Source: Enoplolaimus lenunculus
Taxonomy: Eukaryota > Nematoda > Enoplea > Enoplida > Thoracostomopsidae
Assembly (NCBI GenBank): GCA_030248215.1
Contig: JASANG010000573.1
Span: forward strand, 57,516 to 121,515
DNA: 64,000 nucleotides
Direction: 5' to 3'
Position 1 is the stretch's first letter, and the number at the start of each line of letters is the position of its first letter. The position numbers and the translations under genes are program-made. The notes beneath the pieces are model-generated. The model was not told the DNA's origin and did not search any database. It saw only the letters and a list, made by a program, of their open reading frames with translations. Shown here piece by piece: positions 34,364 through 46,042 of the stretch.

Positions 34364-36414
34364 CTAGTAATGGGCATCCCATATTTTTCATCTATGGATA
34401 TCCGGCATTACTTGCCGAATATTTATCCGGATATCAGGATATCCGAAATAAAATTTTCTATTTTGAATATCCGAACTCGATTTTGCATTTTTTTGGGTTT
34501 CCGAACCTCAATTTTTGTTTCTCAAGCACTTGTTTTATCTTGTTGCCCTTAGAAAAGTACCCTGACTCACAAGTTGATTGCTATGAGCGTAAAACATACA
34601 ATTCTAAAAAAAGCTTTTATTATGCAACTGCTTCAATAGTGCTGGGTATTTGGTTTAGAAGATTGCTACTGACTAATAAGTAGTCCCGCTGGCCACCTGA
34701 AATTGAGTTGATTTGGTTTGTCTCTGATTCTATCGATCGTAACCATTCCCTCGAACTATATATACGTGAGTCGTTTTAAGTTCCATTAAGAAAGGACCAC
34801 ATTCAAATGTACTTACGTTAAATCGTACAAACATCAGCCCGTTACTTTTACTGGTGCTCTGCTTTCAGCGGCGAATCTAGATATTTCTAACGGGGGGGCA
34901 GGCTTGTAAATTTTTTGAAACGCAATTTTTTGCCAAAAAAATTATCTGGGGGGAATTGCAATGTAGGGACCATATATTTTTAAAGAAAAACTTTCTGACG
35001 GAGGAAATTGTAAGATTGAGTGACCTCATCATTTTATCACAAAAAAATTTCTTGAAGGTAGGGACGTTACCATTTTATTACAAAAAAATTTCTGACGAAA
35101 GGCGTACGGTCGCCCGCGCCCCTCTAGACCGGCTAGTGACCGCTTTCTCACAGACCGAAATAGACTAGGCTGATATTTTATACTATTTTTTGCTTGGCCT
35201 TAGGCTAAGCTTTGTTTTGGACTTGTGCTTATTACGCTGACTAATCTTAAACTTAGGAATGTGTTTTAGTTGTTAGATTTTTAAAGTAATATTGGTCCAA
35301 TTCTTCAGGACCCGCTCTAGACTAATATATGGGAACCCAATGCCGAAGCTTCTCCGGATAATTTTAATTAAATTTCGATTTTTAAGACTTGAATGTATAG
35401 CTACTTTCACTTTTTATGGTCCTATGGACTAGTGCGGAACAGAAAATATACCTATTTTCAACAGTTAAGGAATTATATTTTTTCATATTGCTGTGTAAAA
35501 GCGACGCACTGAGTTGAATTGCGTCATTTTTTGCGTTTGATGACTAGTTTATCGCACAAATATTAATCATCACAAACGTAGGAGGAACCTTTTTCTGTTG
35601 CAACCAAACTTTTTGAATCAATTTTGTGCTTTTTCTCTCTCACAGGGAGATGCTGAAGCTTCCTTGTACCTTCCACAGTTTTAAAATACGCTAAGCAGGA
35701 TGGAGTTGTCGCCCCCAACCCCACACTAAGCGGTTCGTCATTCTAGCAGCTAGAATCGCTTATATAGTACTTTTGGACTGTTTTGGTGTAAGTGAAGAAA
35801 GTCGCTTAGCATGGGGTATGAATTCAAAAGTTATGAGCTCATAGGTTCTGTGTCATAAGAAATTCAAAGTGCCCTTCACAGGTTAGAATATTTGCAAGTC
35901 GGCCTTTTATTGATTAGCATCACACTCAGTTAAGCTTGGCGTTGTATTAAATCAAGATCGATCAGAATTTGAAATGATGCCGAGTATGTAAGCGACTTGG
36001 TTTGTGTATAAGTAGATTTTGTTTTTTGCAAAAGTGATAAATTTAGTACTTAGCGGTGCGTATTCGATGCAAATTTTTCAATGTGCTAACTTTGAGATAA
36101 AATTAAAAATTCGAAGTCATTATTTCGATAAATATCAAGCTAAACTGATGTTTTTTTAATTTTCGCAAGTTTTATGAAATCAGTCCTTTAAATCATCATG
36201 GAATTATGCATGAATGGGGTTCAATATGCTTACTCTGGTTTGAATACAGAATTTCTTTTTGTCATCTCCAGCTACTTCAATGCTGAAACAATGCAAATTA
36301 TTCCAAAATTTTTTTACACAATAGCATTTCGGACATCCGGATACACGTTTTTCGGATACATATCCGAATTTTTTCATATCCGGATATCCGGATATCCGGT
36401 GATCATCTATAGCT
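34364..36414. other. Two ATATCCGG-rich blocks, possibly ends of one old transposon
   Basis: The block at 34,364-34,500 (GGATATCCGG, CCGGATATCAGGATATCC) and the block at 36,330-36,410 (TTCGGATACATATCCG, then tandem CCGGATATCC) have similar composition in opposite orientation. The interval between them has no transposase I can see and contains the hAT MITE at 34,866. No clear target duplication was found. That they are the ends of one degraded element is only a possibility. Confidence 0.3.
34866..35138. mobile_element. hAT-type MITE (GGCGGATC ends), copy 2
   Basis: Starts CAGCGGCGAATCTAGATATT and ends TAGACCGGCTAGTG, with inverted ends. The flanks TCTGCTTT and ACCGCTTT resemble a diverged 8-bp duplication. 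Interior TTCTAACGGGGG, TTTTATCAC and AAAAAATTTCT runs are shared with the copies at 31,875 and 42,774. Confidence 0.75.
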
Positions 36415-37835
36415 GTCACATTTTTCAAAATAAACTTACTCTAAAAAGCAGTAAGTATAAGCTGATTTGAGACAAGACACCAAGCCTGCGAATCCGCCGT
36501 TTGATCCAGGTGTAACATCGCGTCTGTAGGTTGACTTGTAGCCGGGAGATCCGATTTTACGCGCTACCCGATTGCAATCAGTTTTGCAGCTTAAATATGG
36601 TAAGACAAAAAATAGTAACGATTGCTACAAAAAAGGTTAACCTGCAATAATGATGAAATATCGTCTCAAAGTTGAAACGTAGTGCCGCGACTTCAATATT
36701 CGAGCTTCCAACAGTTTGCGATAAACAACCATTGCAGGTATCACTAATTTATTGCTTTACCAAAAATGGAAAAATTTCAAGTTTGAATTCTTTACGGTTT
36801 TTCCTTAACAGACTCTTTCTGGTCGCTTTTTTTCTCGTTCACAGTTTTTATTCTGATGTTAAAAGGGTAGAACTGATAAAAATTATTGATTGCACCTAAA
36901 CGCAATATGAGTAATTCACTTTGTGAATACTTTTTGCCGTGGGCCGATCAGATGCCCGCTGCCTAAGGGGGCTGAGACGGTAGCCACAGCATTGTTCAAA
37001 CTTCAAATTTGTATTTGTTTTTGTGCTATTCAACTCAGAAAACCACGCAACCGCTGTGCATTTTGTCAAATTTCACGTATTTTTAAAGTTTTTCTCAGAC
37101 TTCTTCTAAAATTGCTGAGCGCTAAAGCGGTGCACGCCCTCGCTATGTCAATGTTTTAGACTTTTGAATATATTTATAAAAAAAATTATATTTAGCATAG
37201 TTACAAAATAACATCTGTACTCGAAGAGTAGAAAAATAGTTATTTATTATCTCTTTTCAAATAAACTTTTTCAAATCGTCTAGTAATCATCGGTTCCCAT
37301 AATTGGTAGTAGGGGCAGAGGAACTTTCACACCAGTACTCAGATTGGCGGGCACTGCTCCATCTAATATTTTCCGTGGATATGAAATTTTATCAGCCTTC
37401 TGCTTAAACTTTTTAATTTATACTAGGTTTGTGAAATTGTGTCCAAAATATACACTAATACACATTTTCATAGCGGATTTGCTTCTAATATCAAATAATC
37501 TGACCTTATAGTATTCTTTAAACCAGAAGAAAAGTGTTTTCGCCGTTATCTCAAAATATATATGATTCGCGCATCTCAAGCGCGTATTTTCAGTTTAGTT
37601 CGCATGTTGGTGCTCAAGTAATATCAGACCTGTATCGTTTAAATTTTGTACACTGGTATCCTGGTACGTAAGGAATATTTGTGCCAAAGGATTTTGCAAA
37701 CCAGTGTGGTCTTCAATAGTTACGGTCAAAAAACTCCTTACAGAAAGTGCACGAAATTTTTCATTTTGGTTCAACACTTTTTACACGTTAGCTATGTAAT
37801 TTTACGATTATAACTTTCACCACTTTATAGAGCTT
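35139..37835. other. Long non-coding stretch
   Basis: No gene, RNA gene or strong repeat that I can support, apart from the ATATCCGG block noted at 36,330-36,410 and a weak AAGCCT relic at about 35,190-35,260. The short open frames here do not resemble known families. Confidence 0.4.
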
Positions 37836-40800
37836 ACGGTTGGTTTCACCCCAACAGTCGGTTTCACCCCAACGGTTGGTTTCACCCCAACGGTTGGTTT
37901 CACCCCAACGGTTAGTTTTACCCCAACGGTTGGTTTTCCCAACGGTTGGTTTTGCCCCAACGGTTGGTTTCACCCCAACGGTTGGTTTCACCCCAACAGT
38001 CGGTTTCTCCCCAACGATTGGTTTCACGCCAACGGTTGGTTTCAGCTCAACGGTTGGTTTCACCCCAACGGTTGGTTTCACCCCAACGGTTGGTTTCAGC
38101 TCAACGGTTGGTTTCACCCCAACGGTTGGCTTCACCAAACGGATGGTTTCACCCTAACGGATGGTTTCACCACAACAGTGGGTTCCACCCCAACAGTTGG
38201 TTTTACCCCAACGGTTGGTTTCACCCCAACGATTGGTTTCACCCCAACGGTTGGTCTCACCCCAACAGTCGGTTTCACCCCAACGGTTGGTATCACCCCA
38301 ACTGTAGGCTTCACCCCAACGGTTGGTTTTGCCCCAACGGTAGTTTTCCCAACGGTTGGTTTGGCCCCAACGGTTTGCCCCAACGTTTGGTTTGCCCCAC
38401 CACTTTATAGAGCTTACGGTTGGTTTCACCCAACGGTTGGTTTCACCCCAACGGTTGGTTTCACCCCAACAGTCGGTTTCACCCCAACGGTTAGTTTTGC
38501 CCCAACGGTTGGTTTTGCCCTAACGGTTGATTTTGCCCCAACGGTTGGTTTCACCGCAACGGTTGGTTTCACCCAACAGTCGGTTTCTCCCCAACGGTTG
38601 GTTTCACCCCAACGGTTGGTTTCACCCCAACGGTTGGTTTTGCCCCAATGGTTGGTTTTGCCCCAACGGTTGGTTTTGAAACGCTCCAACGGTTGGTTTC
38701 ACCCCAACGGTTGGTTTTGCCCCAACGGTTGGTTTCAGCTCAACGGTTGGTTTCACCCCAACGGTTGGCTTCGCCAAACGGATGGTTTCACTCCAACGAT
38801 TCGTTTCACCCCAACGGTTGGTCTCACCCCAACAGTCGGTTTCACCCCAACGGTTGGTCTCACCCCAACAGTCGGCTTCACCCCAACAGTCGGTTTCTCC
38901 CCAACGGTTGGTTTCACCCCAACGGTTGGTTTCACCCCAACCAAAACCACCCAACCCCAACGGTTGGTTTTGCCCCAACGGTTGGTTTCACCCCAACGGT
39001 TGGTTGCACTCCAACGGTTGGTCTCACCCCAACAGTCGGTTTCACCCTAACGGTTGGTCTCACCCCAACAGTCGGTTTCACTCCAACGGTTGGTTTTGCC
39101 CCAACGGTTGGTTTGGCCCCAACGGTTGGTTTCACCGCAACGGTTGGTTTCACCCCAACAGTCGGTTTCTCCCCAACGGTTGGTTTCACCCCAACGGTTG
39201 GTTTCACCCCAACGGTTGGTTTCACCCCAACAGTCGGTTTCACCCCAACGGTTTGTTTTGCCCCAACGGTTGGTTTTGCCCTAACGGTTGGTTTTGCCCC
39301 AACGGTTGGTTTCACCGCAACGGTTGGTTTCCCCCAACAGTCGGTTTCTCCCCAACGGTTGGTTTCACCCCAACGGTTGGTTTCACCCCAACGGTTGGTT
39401 TTGCCCCAACGGTTGGTTTTGCCCCAACGGTTGGTTTTGCCCCAACGGTTGGTTTCACCCCAGCGGTTGGTTTTGCCCCAACGGTTGGTTTCAGCTCAAC
39501 GGTTAGTTTCACCCCAACGGTTGGCTTCACCAAACGGATGGTTTCACTCCAACTGATGGTTTCACCACAACAGTGCGTTCCACCCCAACGGTTGGTTTTA
39601 CCCCAATGGTTGGTTTCACTCCAACGGTTGGTCTCACCCCAACAGTCGGTTTCACCCTAACGGTTGGTCTCACCCCAACAGTCGGTTTCACCCCAACGGT
39701 TGGTTTGGCCCCAACGGTTGGTTTCACCCCAACGGTTGGTTTCACCCCAACGGTTGGTTTCACCCCAACAGTCGGTTTCTCCCCAACGGTTGGTTTCACC
39801 TCCGGTTGGTTTTGCCCCACCACTTTATAGAGCTTACGGTTGGTTTCACCCCAACGGTTGGTTTCACCCCAACAGTCGGTTTCACCCCAACGGTTGGTTC
39901 ACCCCAACGGTTGGTTTCACCCCAACGGTTGGTTTCACCCCAACGGTTAGTTTTGCCCCAACGGTTGGTTTTGCCCCAACGGTTGGTTTTGCCCCAACGG
40001 TTGGTTTCACAGCAACGGTTGGTTTCACCCCAACAGTCGGTTTCTCCCCAACGGTTGGTTTCACCCCAACGGTTGGTTTCACCCCAACGGTTGGTTTCAC
40101 CCCAACGGTTGGTTTTGCCCCAACGGTTGGTTTTGCCCCAACGGTTGGTTTTGCCCCAACGGTTGGTTTTGCCCCAACGGTTGGTTTTGCCCCAACGGTT
40201 GGTTTCACCCCAACGGTTGGTTTCAGCTCAACGGTTGGTTTCACCCCAACGGTTGGCTTTACCAAACGGATGGTTTCACTCCAACGGATGGTTTCACCAC
40301 AACAGTGGGTTCCACCCCAACGGTTGGTTTTATCCCAACGGTTGGTTTCACCCCAACGGTTGGTTTCACCCCAACGGTTGGTCTCACCCCAACAGTCGGT
40401 TTCACCCCAACGGTTGGTCTCACCCCAACAGTCGGTTTCACCCCAACGGTTGGTTTGGCCCCAACGGTTGGTTTTGCCCCAACGGTTGGTTTCACCCCAA
40501 CAGTTGGTTTCACCCCAACAGTCGGTTTCTCCCCAACGGTTGGTTTCACCCCAACGGTTGGTTTCACCCCAACGGTCGGTTTCACCCCAACGGTCGGTTT
40601 CATCCCAACGGTTGGTTTCACCCCAACGGTTGGTTTCACCCCAACGGTTGGTTCCACCCCAACGGTTGGTTTCACCCCAACGGTTGGTTTTGCCCCAACG
40701 GTTCGTTTCACCCCAGGGGTTCGTTTCACCCCAGCGGTTAATTTTACCCCAGCGGTTAATTTTGCCCCAGAGGTTGGTTTCACCCTAACGGCTGGTTTCA

Positions 40801-40862
40801 CCTCAACGGTCGGTTTCAGCCCAAGGGTTGGTTTCACACAAACGGTTAGCTTCACCGCAACG
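37836..40862. repeat. 18-bp minisatellite (CGGTTGGTTTCACCCCAA) with higher-order structure
   Basis: About 3 kb and roughly 165 copies of an 18-bp unit, with variants such as TTTTGCCCCAA, CAGTCGG and TCAGCTCAA. The marker CACTTTATAGAGCTTACGG recurs at 37,821, 38,401 and 39,821, and ACCAAACGGATGGTTTCAC recurs at about 38,135, 38,773, 39,529 and 40,261, so blocks of the array were duplicated as larger units. Because the period is divisible by three, long open frames exist on both strands (FTPTVG, VSPQRL, WFHPNG and VKPTVG peptides). None has a start context, splice sites or a non-repeat part, so I do not call a gene. Confidence 0.92.
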
Positions 40863-40910
40863 GACTATGTCACCCCCATGGATTAATGCAGCAGCTTGGT
40901 AAAGCGGTTG

Positions 40911-41679
40911 AAACTAGAAAAAAATGCTCAGCACTTGAGCAAAAAGGGATATGTTTCATATTCCTATTAAAAGTATGGTAAACTAGATCAGCACATTCGC
41001 TTGATGTAACCTGGAAAGGTATTAAGAAACAATAGCGGCCAAAATCATGTTAATTATTAATTTTTCTGAAACATATTGCGGACAGCAAAATTTCTTTAAT
41101 ATTTTTTGTAAGAAACAGATGCTTTTCTTGAATGCAAAGCGAAATTATTTCTGAAATGTAGACAGATTTTGCTTGGAATCCATGAATGTATATTGAAGTT
41201 CTCTACAAAACGTATTAAGTTTACCTATGGCTTTGTATTACCATAGTTAATTGAATTTCATAAGAGCATTGTGTGGCAACATAATGGCTGTTACAGTAAT
41301 GCGCATTTCCCACCCGAGTTATTTATCTGTTTCACTGCATAGTCACGACTATTGAAGCTCACAAATCGCACCGTATTCTGGCAACATCGATTAACTTGCA
41401 AAATCAAAGAACGGTATACCTCAGCCATCTCTCTGCGACCCTAAGGAATTTCTGAAAATTGCTAACAAATCCTGTCAAAAACTTCAATGTTAGAAATAGA
41501 TTTGCTGTCCGCAAGATGTTTCAGAAAAATTAATAATTAACATGATTTTGGCCGCTATTGTTTCTTAATACCTTTCCAGGTTACATCAAGCGAATGTGCT
41601 GATCTAGTTTACCATACTTTTAATAGGAATATGAAACATACCCCTTTTTGCTCAAGTGCTGAGCATTTTTTTCTAGTTT
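40911..41679. mobile_element. Fold-back element with about 180-bp arms
   Basis: The left arm 40,911-41,090 and right arm 41,501-41,679 are near-perfect inverted copies (AAACTAGAAAAAAATGCTCA at the outside, TTGCGGACAGCAAA at the inside). They surround a 410-bp spacer without an open frame. I see no target duplication. The left arm begins about 50 bp after the minisatellite ends. Confidence 0.85.
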
Positions 41680-41937
41680 AATTCTGTGCTATTCATGAAA
41701 TTTTGCCTAAATCAGTAGTGTGTTTCTGCTGTTAGCAAACATAAACTTTTCCGCCTACGCCAATAGTTCTATGTAAAATGTAATACAAACATTATTATTA
41801 AGGTAGCAATGGATCTAGGAAATATAGGGATCGATTTAAACATTCAGAATGTCAGAACTAATTTTGTATTGGTGTAAACATAAAGAACGAGTTTCAGCTC
41901 TGTATCATCCTCTGTTTTAACTTCTAATCACTTGGAC

Positions 41938-42270
41938 CAAGAGTGGATGATCACTCTTTATAACAAGAGTGTGCAACTGGGTAAATTCTGTGTATTAAAG
42001 AATGTACCAGCACGCGTTGCATTTTTGGTAGATCCCCTCAATCAGGGGGGTTTAAGCAAGAGATTCTTACTATGCTTCAGTACACCTACTCCCCCCTCAT
42101 TTAAGGGGGGTCAACTATAAGGTTCGCTGCCATCGTTTATAAAACTGCATACAGACCCCCTAAACAAGGGGGGGTAGACCAAAAACGCAACGCGCGCCGG
42201 GTACATTCTTTAATACACAGAATGTGCCCAGTTGCACACTCTTGTTATAAAGAGTGATCATCCACTCTTG
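41938..42270. mobile_element. MITE with TIRs of about 100 bp (CAAGAGTGGATGATC)
   Basis: A 333-bp element. The ends CAAGAGTGGATGATCACTCT and its inverse extend inward for about 100 bp, through CAGTTGCAC-type sequence and GAATGTACC to a CCCCC/GGGGG run. The flanks CTTGGAC and CTTCGAC may be a 7-bp target duplication with one mismatch. A solo end occurs at 16,625-16,672. Confidence 0.85.
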
Positions 42271-42773
42271 CTTCGACGCACAACTTTTTACATATTCTAG
42301 GAACAATCAACCGAAACGTATTTTATTGTGGTATTCTATACATTTAAATACAAACGCGTCTACTTTTCGCTTGAGGATTCCTTCTCACTTCTTCATATAT
42401 TGACTCTTGGTTGCATAGGTTCAGATTGTAAAACGCTTAAAGAATGGGTATCTAAGTGGGGAAACCCAGAGATCAGACTCCATACCGGACCTGCACTAAA
42501 CTTAGTTTTGTAATAATAATTGCCGCTATATTCGGGTTTGGTTTCGCGCTGGTTTTGCTCGCAAGTCACTTCACTCTATTGCGGCCTCCCATCACAAATT
42601 TGTAAATCCGCTACAGCCGATGCTAGGATTATTCTTGCGCTTTATGTTCGGTGTATCTATCTACACCCTACAGTGTATTTGGCTCCCGAATCATAATTCG
42701 CGTCCGACACCACCGTCTAATACTATAGAATTAAAAAATAAACCTAATAATTCAAGTGAATTTGGGGGGCATG

Positions 42774-42979
42774 CACTAGCGGATCTAGAGGAGGAGGGGC
42801 GTACGCTTCATTCAGAAATTTTTTTGTGTTAAAATGGTAAGGTCCCTCTTACAATTTTTTTACAATTTTTCCCACACAATTTTTAGTGATAAAATGATAA
42901 CGTCATTACTTTACAATTTTTGCGTTTCATAACATTTGCTAGCTCGCCCCTCCATCAGAAATTTTTGGATCCGCCTCTG
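42774..42979. mobile_element. hAT-type MITE (GGCGGATC ends), copy 3
   Basis: Reverse orientation: starts CACTAGCGGATCTAGAGG and ends TTTTTGGATCCGCCTCTG. The flanks GGGGCATG and TGGGCGTG may be a worn 8-bp duplication. It shares TTTTTACAATTTTT and TTTATCACTAAAAA-like interiors with the other copies. Confidence 0.75.
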
Positions 42980-43193
42980 TGGGCGTGGCTTACTTCCAAA
43001 ACTTGGGATAACCTTTGCGTCTCATACAGTTTTCCGTCTTTCTGAGCAAATCTCTCGTATTGATACCATTTTTAATGAACTTTTTGGCAAAATCTGGTAC
43101 AGGAAACCTGGAATAAACGAAAAAACATCAGGCAATATCATTTTAAAGCAAAAAGACAAACTGTTTTTTATGGTTCATATACAAATGAGAAGT

Positions 43194-46042
43194 TCAAATT
43201 ATTTGCTGCAAAGACTTATAACTAAGAAAGCATAAATCTGCTTGAGTAATTCTATTCCTAGATATATACACATTAGCTTTACTCATAAGATTAAGAAGCT
43301 TCTTCAAACACTTGAAAAGCTTTCGTACACATGAACTCTTTGTATCTTTAGAATGAGTATTGTGGAAACCCGAACAAAGATTTGAGAATGTATGTTCCGA
43401 GTACAACGTTTCTATTTTTAGTCTGAATCTGCAATTATAGTCTCTTCCGAATACTGTAATTATTCCCAAAAGTCAATTACCCCAATTATATCGCGTAAAT
43501 GCTTCCTAGACCAAATACAGTTCAGTATTCGTTAATCAAAGTATAATATTAAGGATATTCAAAGCAGCGTACATGTACAAGTCCTTAATACTATACTCTT
43601 AAAGTAATAAGTAAACATAATTCATAGAAAATGGCTGGCATAAGTTAAAGGTGTGGCTAAAAGAACTGAAGCTAGATTAAAAATAAATAACAGTCCTGAT
43701 GCGAATAGCAAGGAAAGAACCTTGTTGAGTAGAAAAAAACATAAGCCGCCTCCGCTTATGCGGATCACTATACTATTTTATACCAGCACTAAAATGAACC
43801 TCTTTTGAGGCGGTTTTGCCTGTAAATTGAACCAGTCTATTACTGTATTGACCCGAATAAGTGGGGAGGACTGATGTTTATTTGGCCTCTCCAGAGGGTA
43901 CCCCCCTACTTGTTATTCGGTTACGGACTGTTATTTATTTTTAACCCACGCTCCGCTGCCCTTCGTTACTGATATATATCCGGTACTGCAATTATCCGTT
44001 GAATTAAACGTTTATTTGTCTTCTGCCAATAGCTTGAGCGATAATTCAAGGATATACTTAAGAATGTACTTTCAAAATTTATGTACACTTTAAAGTTTCG
44101 AACTCAAATTATTTGGTCCTGGAATCATTTATGCGCAACAATTAGGGTTAATTGACATTTATGGACTCTAATTAGGATTTAGGAAGTCTATCCGTTATTC
44201 GGTTACGGACTGTTATTTATTTTTAACCCACGCTCCGCCGCCTTTCGTTACTGATATATATCCGGTACTGCAATTATCTGTTGAATTAAACGTTTATTTG
44301 TCTTCTGCCAATAGCTTGAGCGATAATTCAAGGATATACTTAAGAATGTACTTTCAAAATTTATGTACACTTTAAAGTTTCGAACTCAAATTATTTGGTC
44401 CTGGAATCATTTATGCGCAACAATTAGGGTTAATTGACATTTATGGACTTTAATTAGGATTTAGGAACTCTATCCGCTTACGGACTTTTATTAGAGATAC
44501 GAACCCCTATTGATTCGGACCCAAAATGGGGACCCCCTTTTAATACCCCCTCTTATTCGGATCAATACGGTAATATAAATATTAAAAACTATGTTTTATA
44601 TTATTTAGAAAAACAAAATTTAAAGTGTGCGAATGGAGATATTTTAAATCGAGCACACTTTGAACCAAAAATACAGACAATCTTAATATAATTTCAGTCA
44701 AATCAGAACTCGTATTTTGCCTTTTTATTATTTTTGGTTTGTACTGTTAATTTGTTTATTATCGCTGCTTTTTACTTTTAATCGGGTATTTCTATCATGA
44801 AAACAAATTTATTTTTTAACCAAAACCTTTTTAATTAAACGGTTTTAAATGCGTATTGGTTAGCAACTTTCCATTTTTCAAAACAAACTTACCCAGACTC
44901 TGTTGAGCATTCATCAATTCTGGTTTCGTAATCATGAATGCATTCACACGTTTCGACACAGTTCGGGCAAACCGTACCATCTAATCGCTTAAACAAAAAA
45001 CGTTAACCGCTACAAAGGCGTAGTCAATATTTCATTTCGGCAGCGTATAACGAAATTTTAAACCAACGTTAAGAACGTCCTAAATTTTGCAAAACTGGCT
45101 TTCTTCGCCTCTCCAAAAATTTTGGAGAGAATATATCTCCTATCCCTCACCTTCTATATGTACTCCCTGACCGCCACAACTTAGCGTATAAACTGCCTAA
45201 AATCTCTTGGAAACTCTTCAGACCTGCCTCAGGAATCTAAAGTAAATCGAAATCCCAGGATTACTGATGACATTTATCAAAATTGTTGCGCACTTCCGTA
45301 TATCAATTACCGTGCCATAAATTACTTTCGTACCAGCTATTCCTTGCTGACGGTATATTGAAATTCAGCAAATTGAAAACTAGTACACGTATATTAAGAC
45401 TACTGATCGCCGTAACATAATTTGTAGTTTCCTTGTTTGAACATTAGAATTATGCATACTTGAGTGTCATCTGACCGTTGAAGCTATGAATTTGTAACTA
45501 CTGATTATTCGAATGCCTACCAGTCCGACGATGGCCCATGTAAAGATCAGGGGTGGAATGTTTTTCTGCGGGACTACAATAGAGTAAGCTTGAGCCATAG
45601 ACTAAGCTACTTGCTTAGGCTAAGGCTTAGGCTTAGGCATAAGCTCATTCTTACTCTTAGGATTAGGCTCAGGCTTACGACTATGCTTACACACTACTTT
45701 TCCGGACCTGTTCTATACATTGGCATCGACGGGAAAGTCGACTAAATCAGTAACTGGATATTTCTGACAGAAACATATTTAACTTTATAATACTTTTCAT
45801 TTAGTTCCGGGCTAGCAAGCCTTCTATAGATTTAGCACGTAACCGTAGGCCATTGAAGTACGAATCGCAGTTATATCTTACGTTGTCGAACAAGTGCGAA
45901 AATGAAAATTTTAAAATTATTGCGAAAAATTTTGAAATCCAAAAATAAAATAGAGAATTACATATCTTTTTACCTGTGCTTGCCATGTAATCGGAACAAT
46001 TGCTAAAACGACTGATGATAAAACTATTAACCCGCGAAGCAT
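43194..46042 (-). CDS. Small secreted cysteine-rich protein, 3 exons
   Basis: A predicted secreted protein of 132 residues that I do not recognise. Exons are 45,974-46,042, 44,893-44,987 and 43,194-43,428. The phases agree (0 then 2), with donors GTAAAA and GTAAGT and acceptors TTTAAG and TTGCAG. Exon 1 codes a classical signal peptide (MLRGLIVLSSVVLAIVPITW). Exon 2 is short and cysteine-dense (VCPNCVETCEC, then DEC). Exon 3 carries four more cysteines and a basic helix-like stretch CVRKLFKCLKKLL, ending QQII. Nine cysteines in about 110 mature residues suggest a disulfide-bonded extracellular peptide such as a hormone, matrix or defence protein. That role is inference. Intron 1 holds an AAGCCT repeat and intron 2 holds a MITE family A copy. 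There is no transcript evidence, and exon 3 is the least certain part. Confidence 0.55.
43841..44572 (+). mobile_element. MITE family A, copy 5, with an internal 282-bp duplication
   Basis: The ends TACTGTATTGACCCGAATAA and TTATTCGGATCAATACGGTA are inverted. Inside, the segment starting GTTATTCGGTTACGGACTG occurs twice in tandem (43,912-44,193 and 44,194 to about 44,473) with almost no differences. This explains why the copy is about 730 bp when others are about 450 bp. It lies in intron 2 of the secreted-protein gene. Confidence 0.85.
45533..45724 (+). mobile_element. AAGCCT-core interspersed repeat, copy g
   Basis: A clear 192-bp copy from GGCCCATGTAAAGATCAGGG to GGACCTGTTCTATACATTGGC, with inverted ends and a GGCTAAGGCTTAGGCTTAGG core. 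It lies in intron 1 of the secreted-protein gene. Confidence 0.8.

Noticed and set aside
37836-40862. CRISPR array
   Set aside because: The units are directly adjacent, variable 18-mers without unique spacers, in an animal genome.
37840-40886. Long open frames (up to 374 residues) of TVGFTP-, VSPQRL-, WFHPNG- or VKPTVG-type repeats, as a repeat-protein gene
   Set aside because: They occur in several frames on both strands because the 18-bp unit is divisible by three. None has a unique domain, signal peptide or splice context.
43194-43428. Resemblance of the last exon (HNTHSKDTKSSC, FKCLKKL) to group III secretory phospholipase A2
   Set aside because: The calcium loop and the CCRxHD catalytic motif are absent from the gene, so the likeness is only local.
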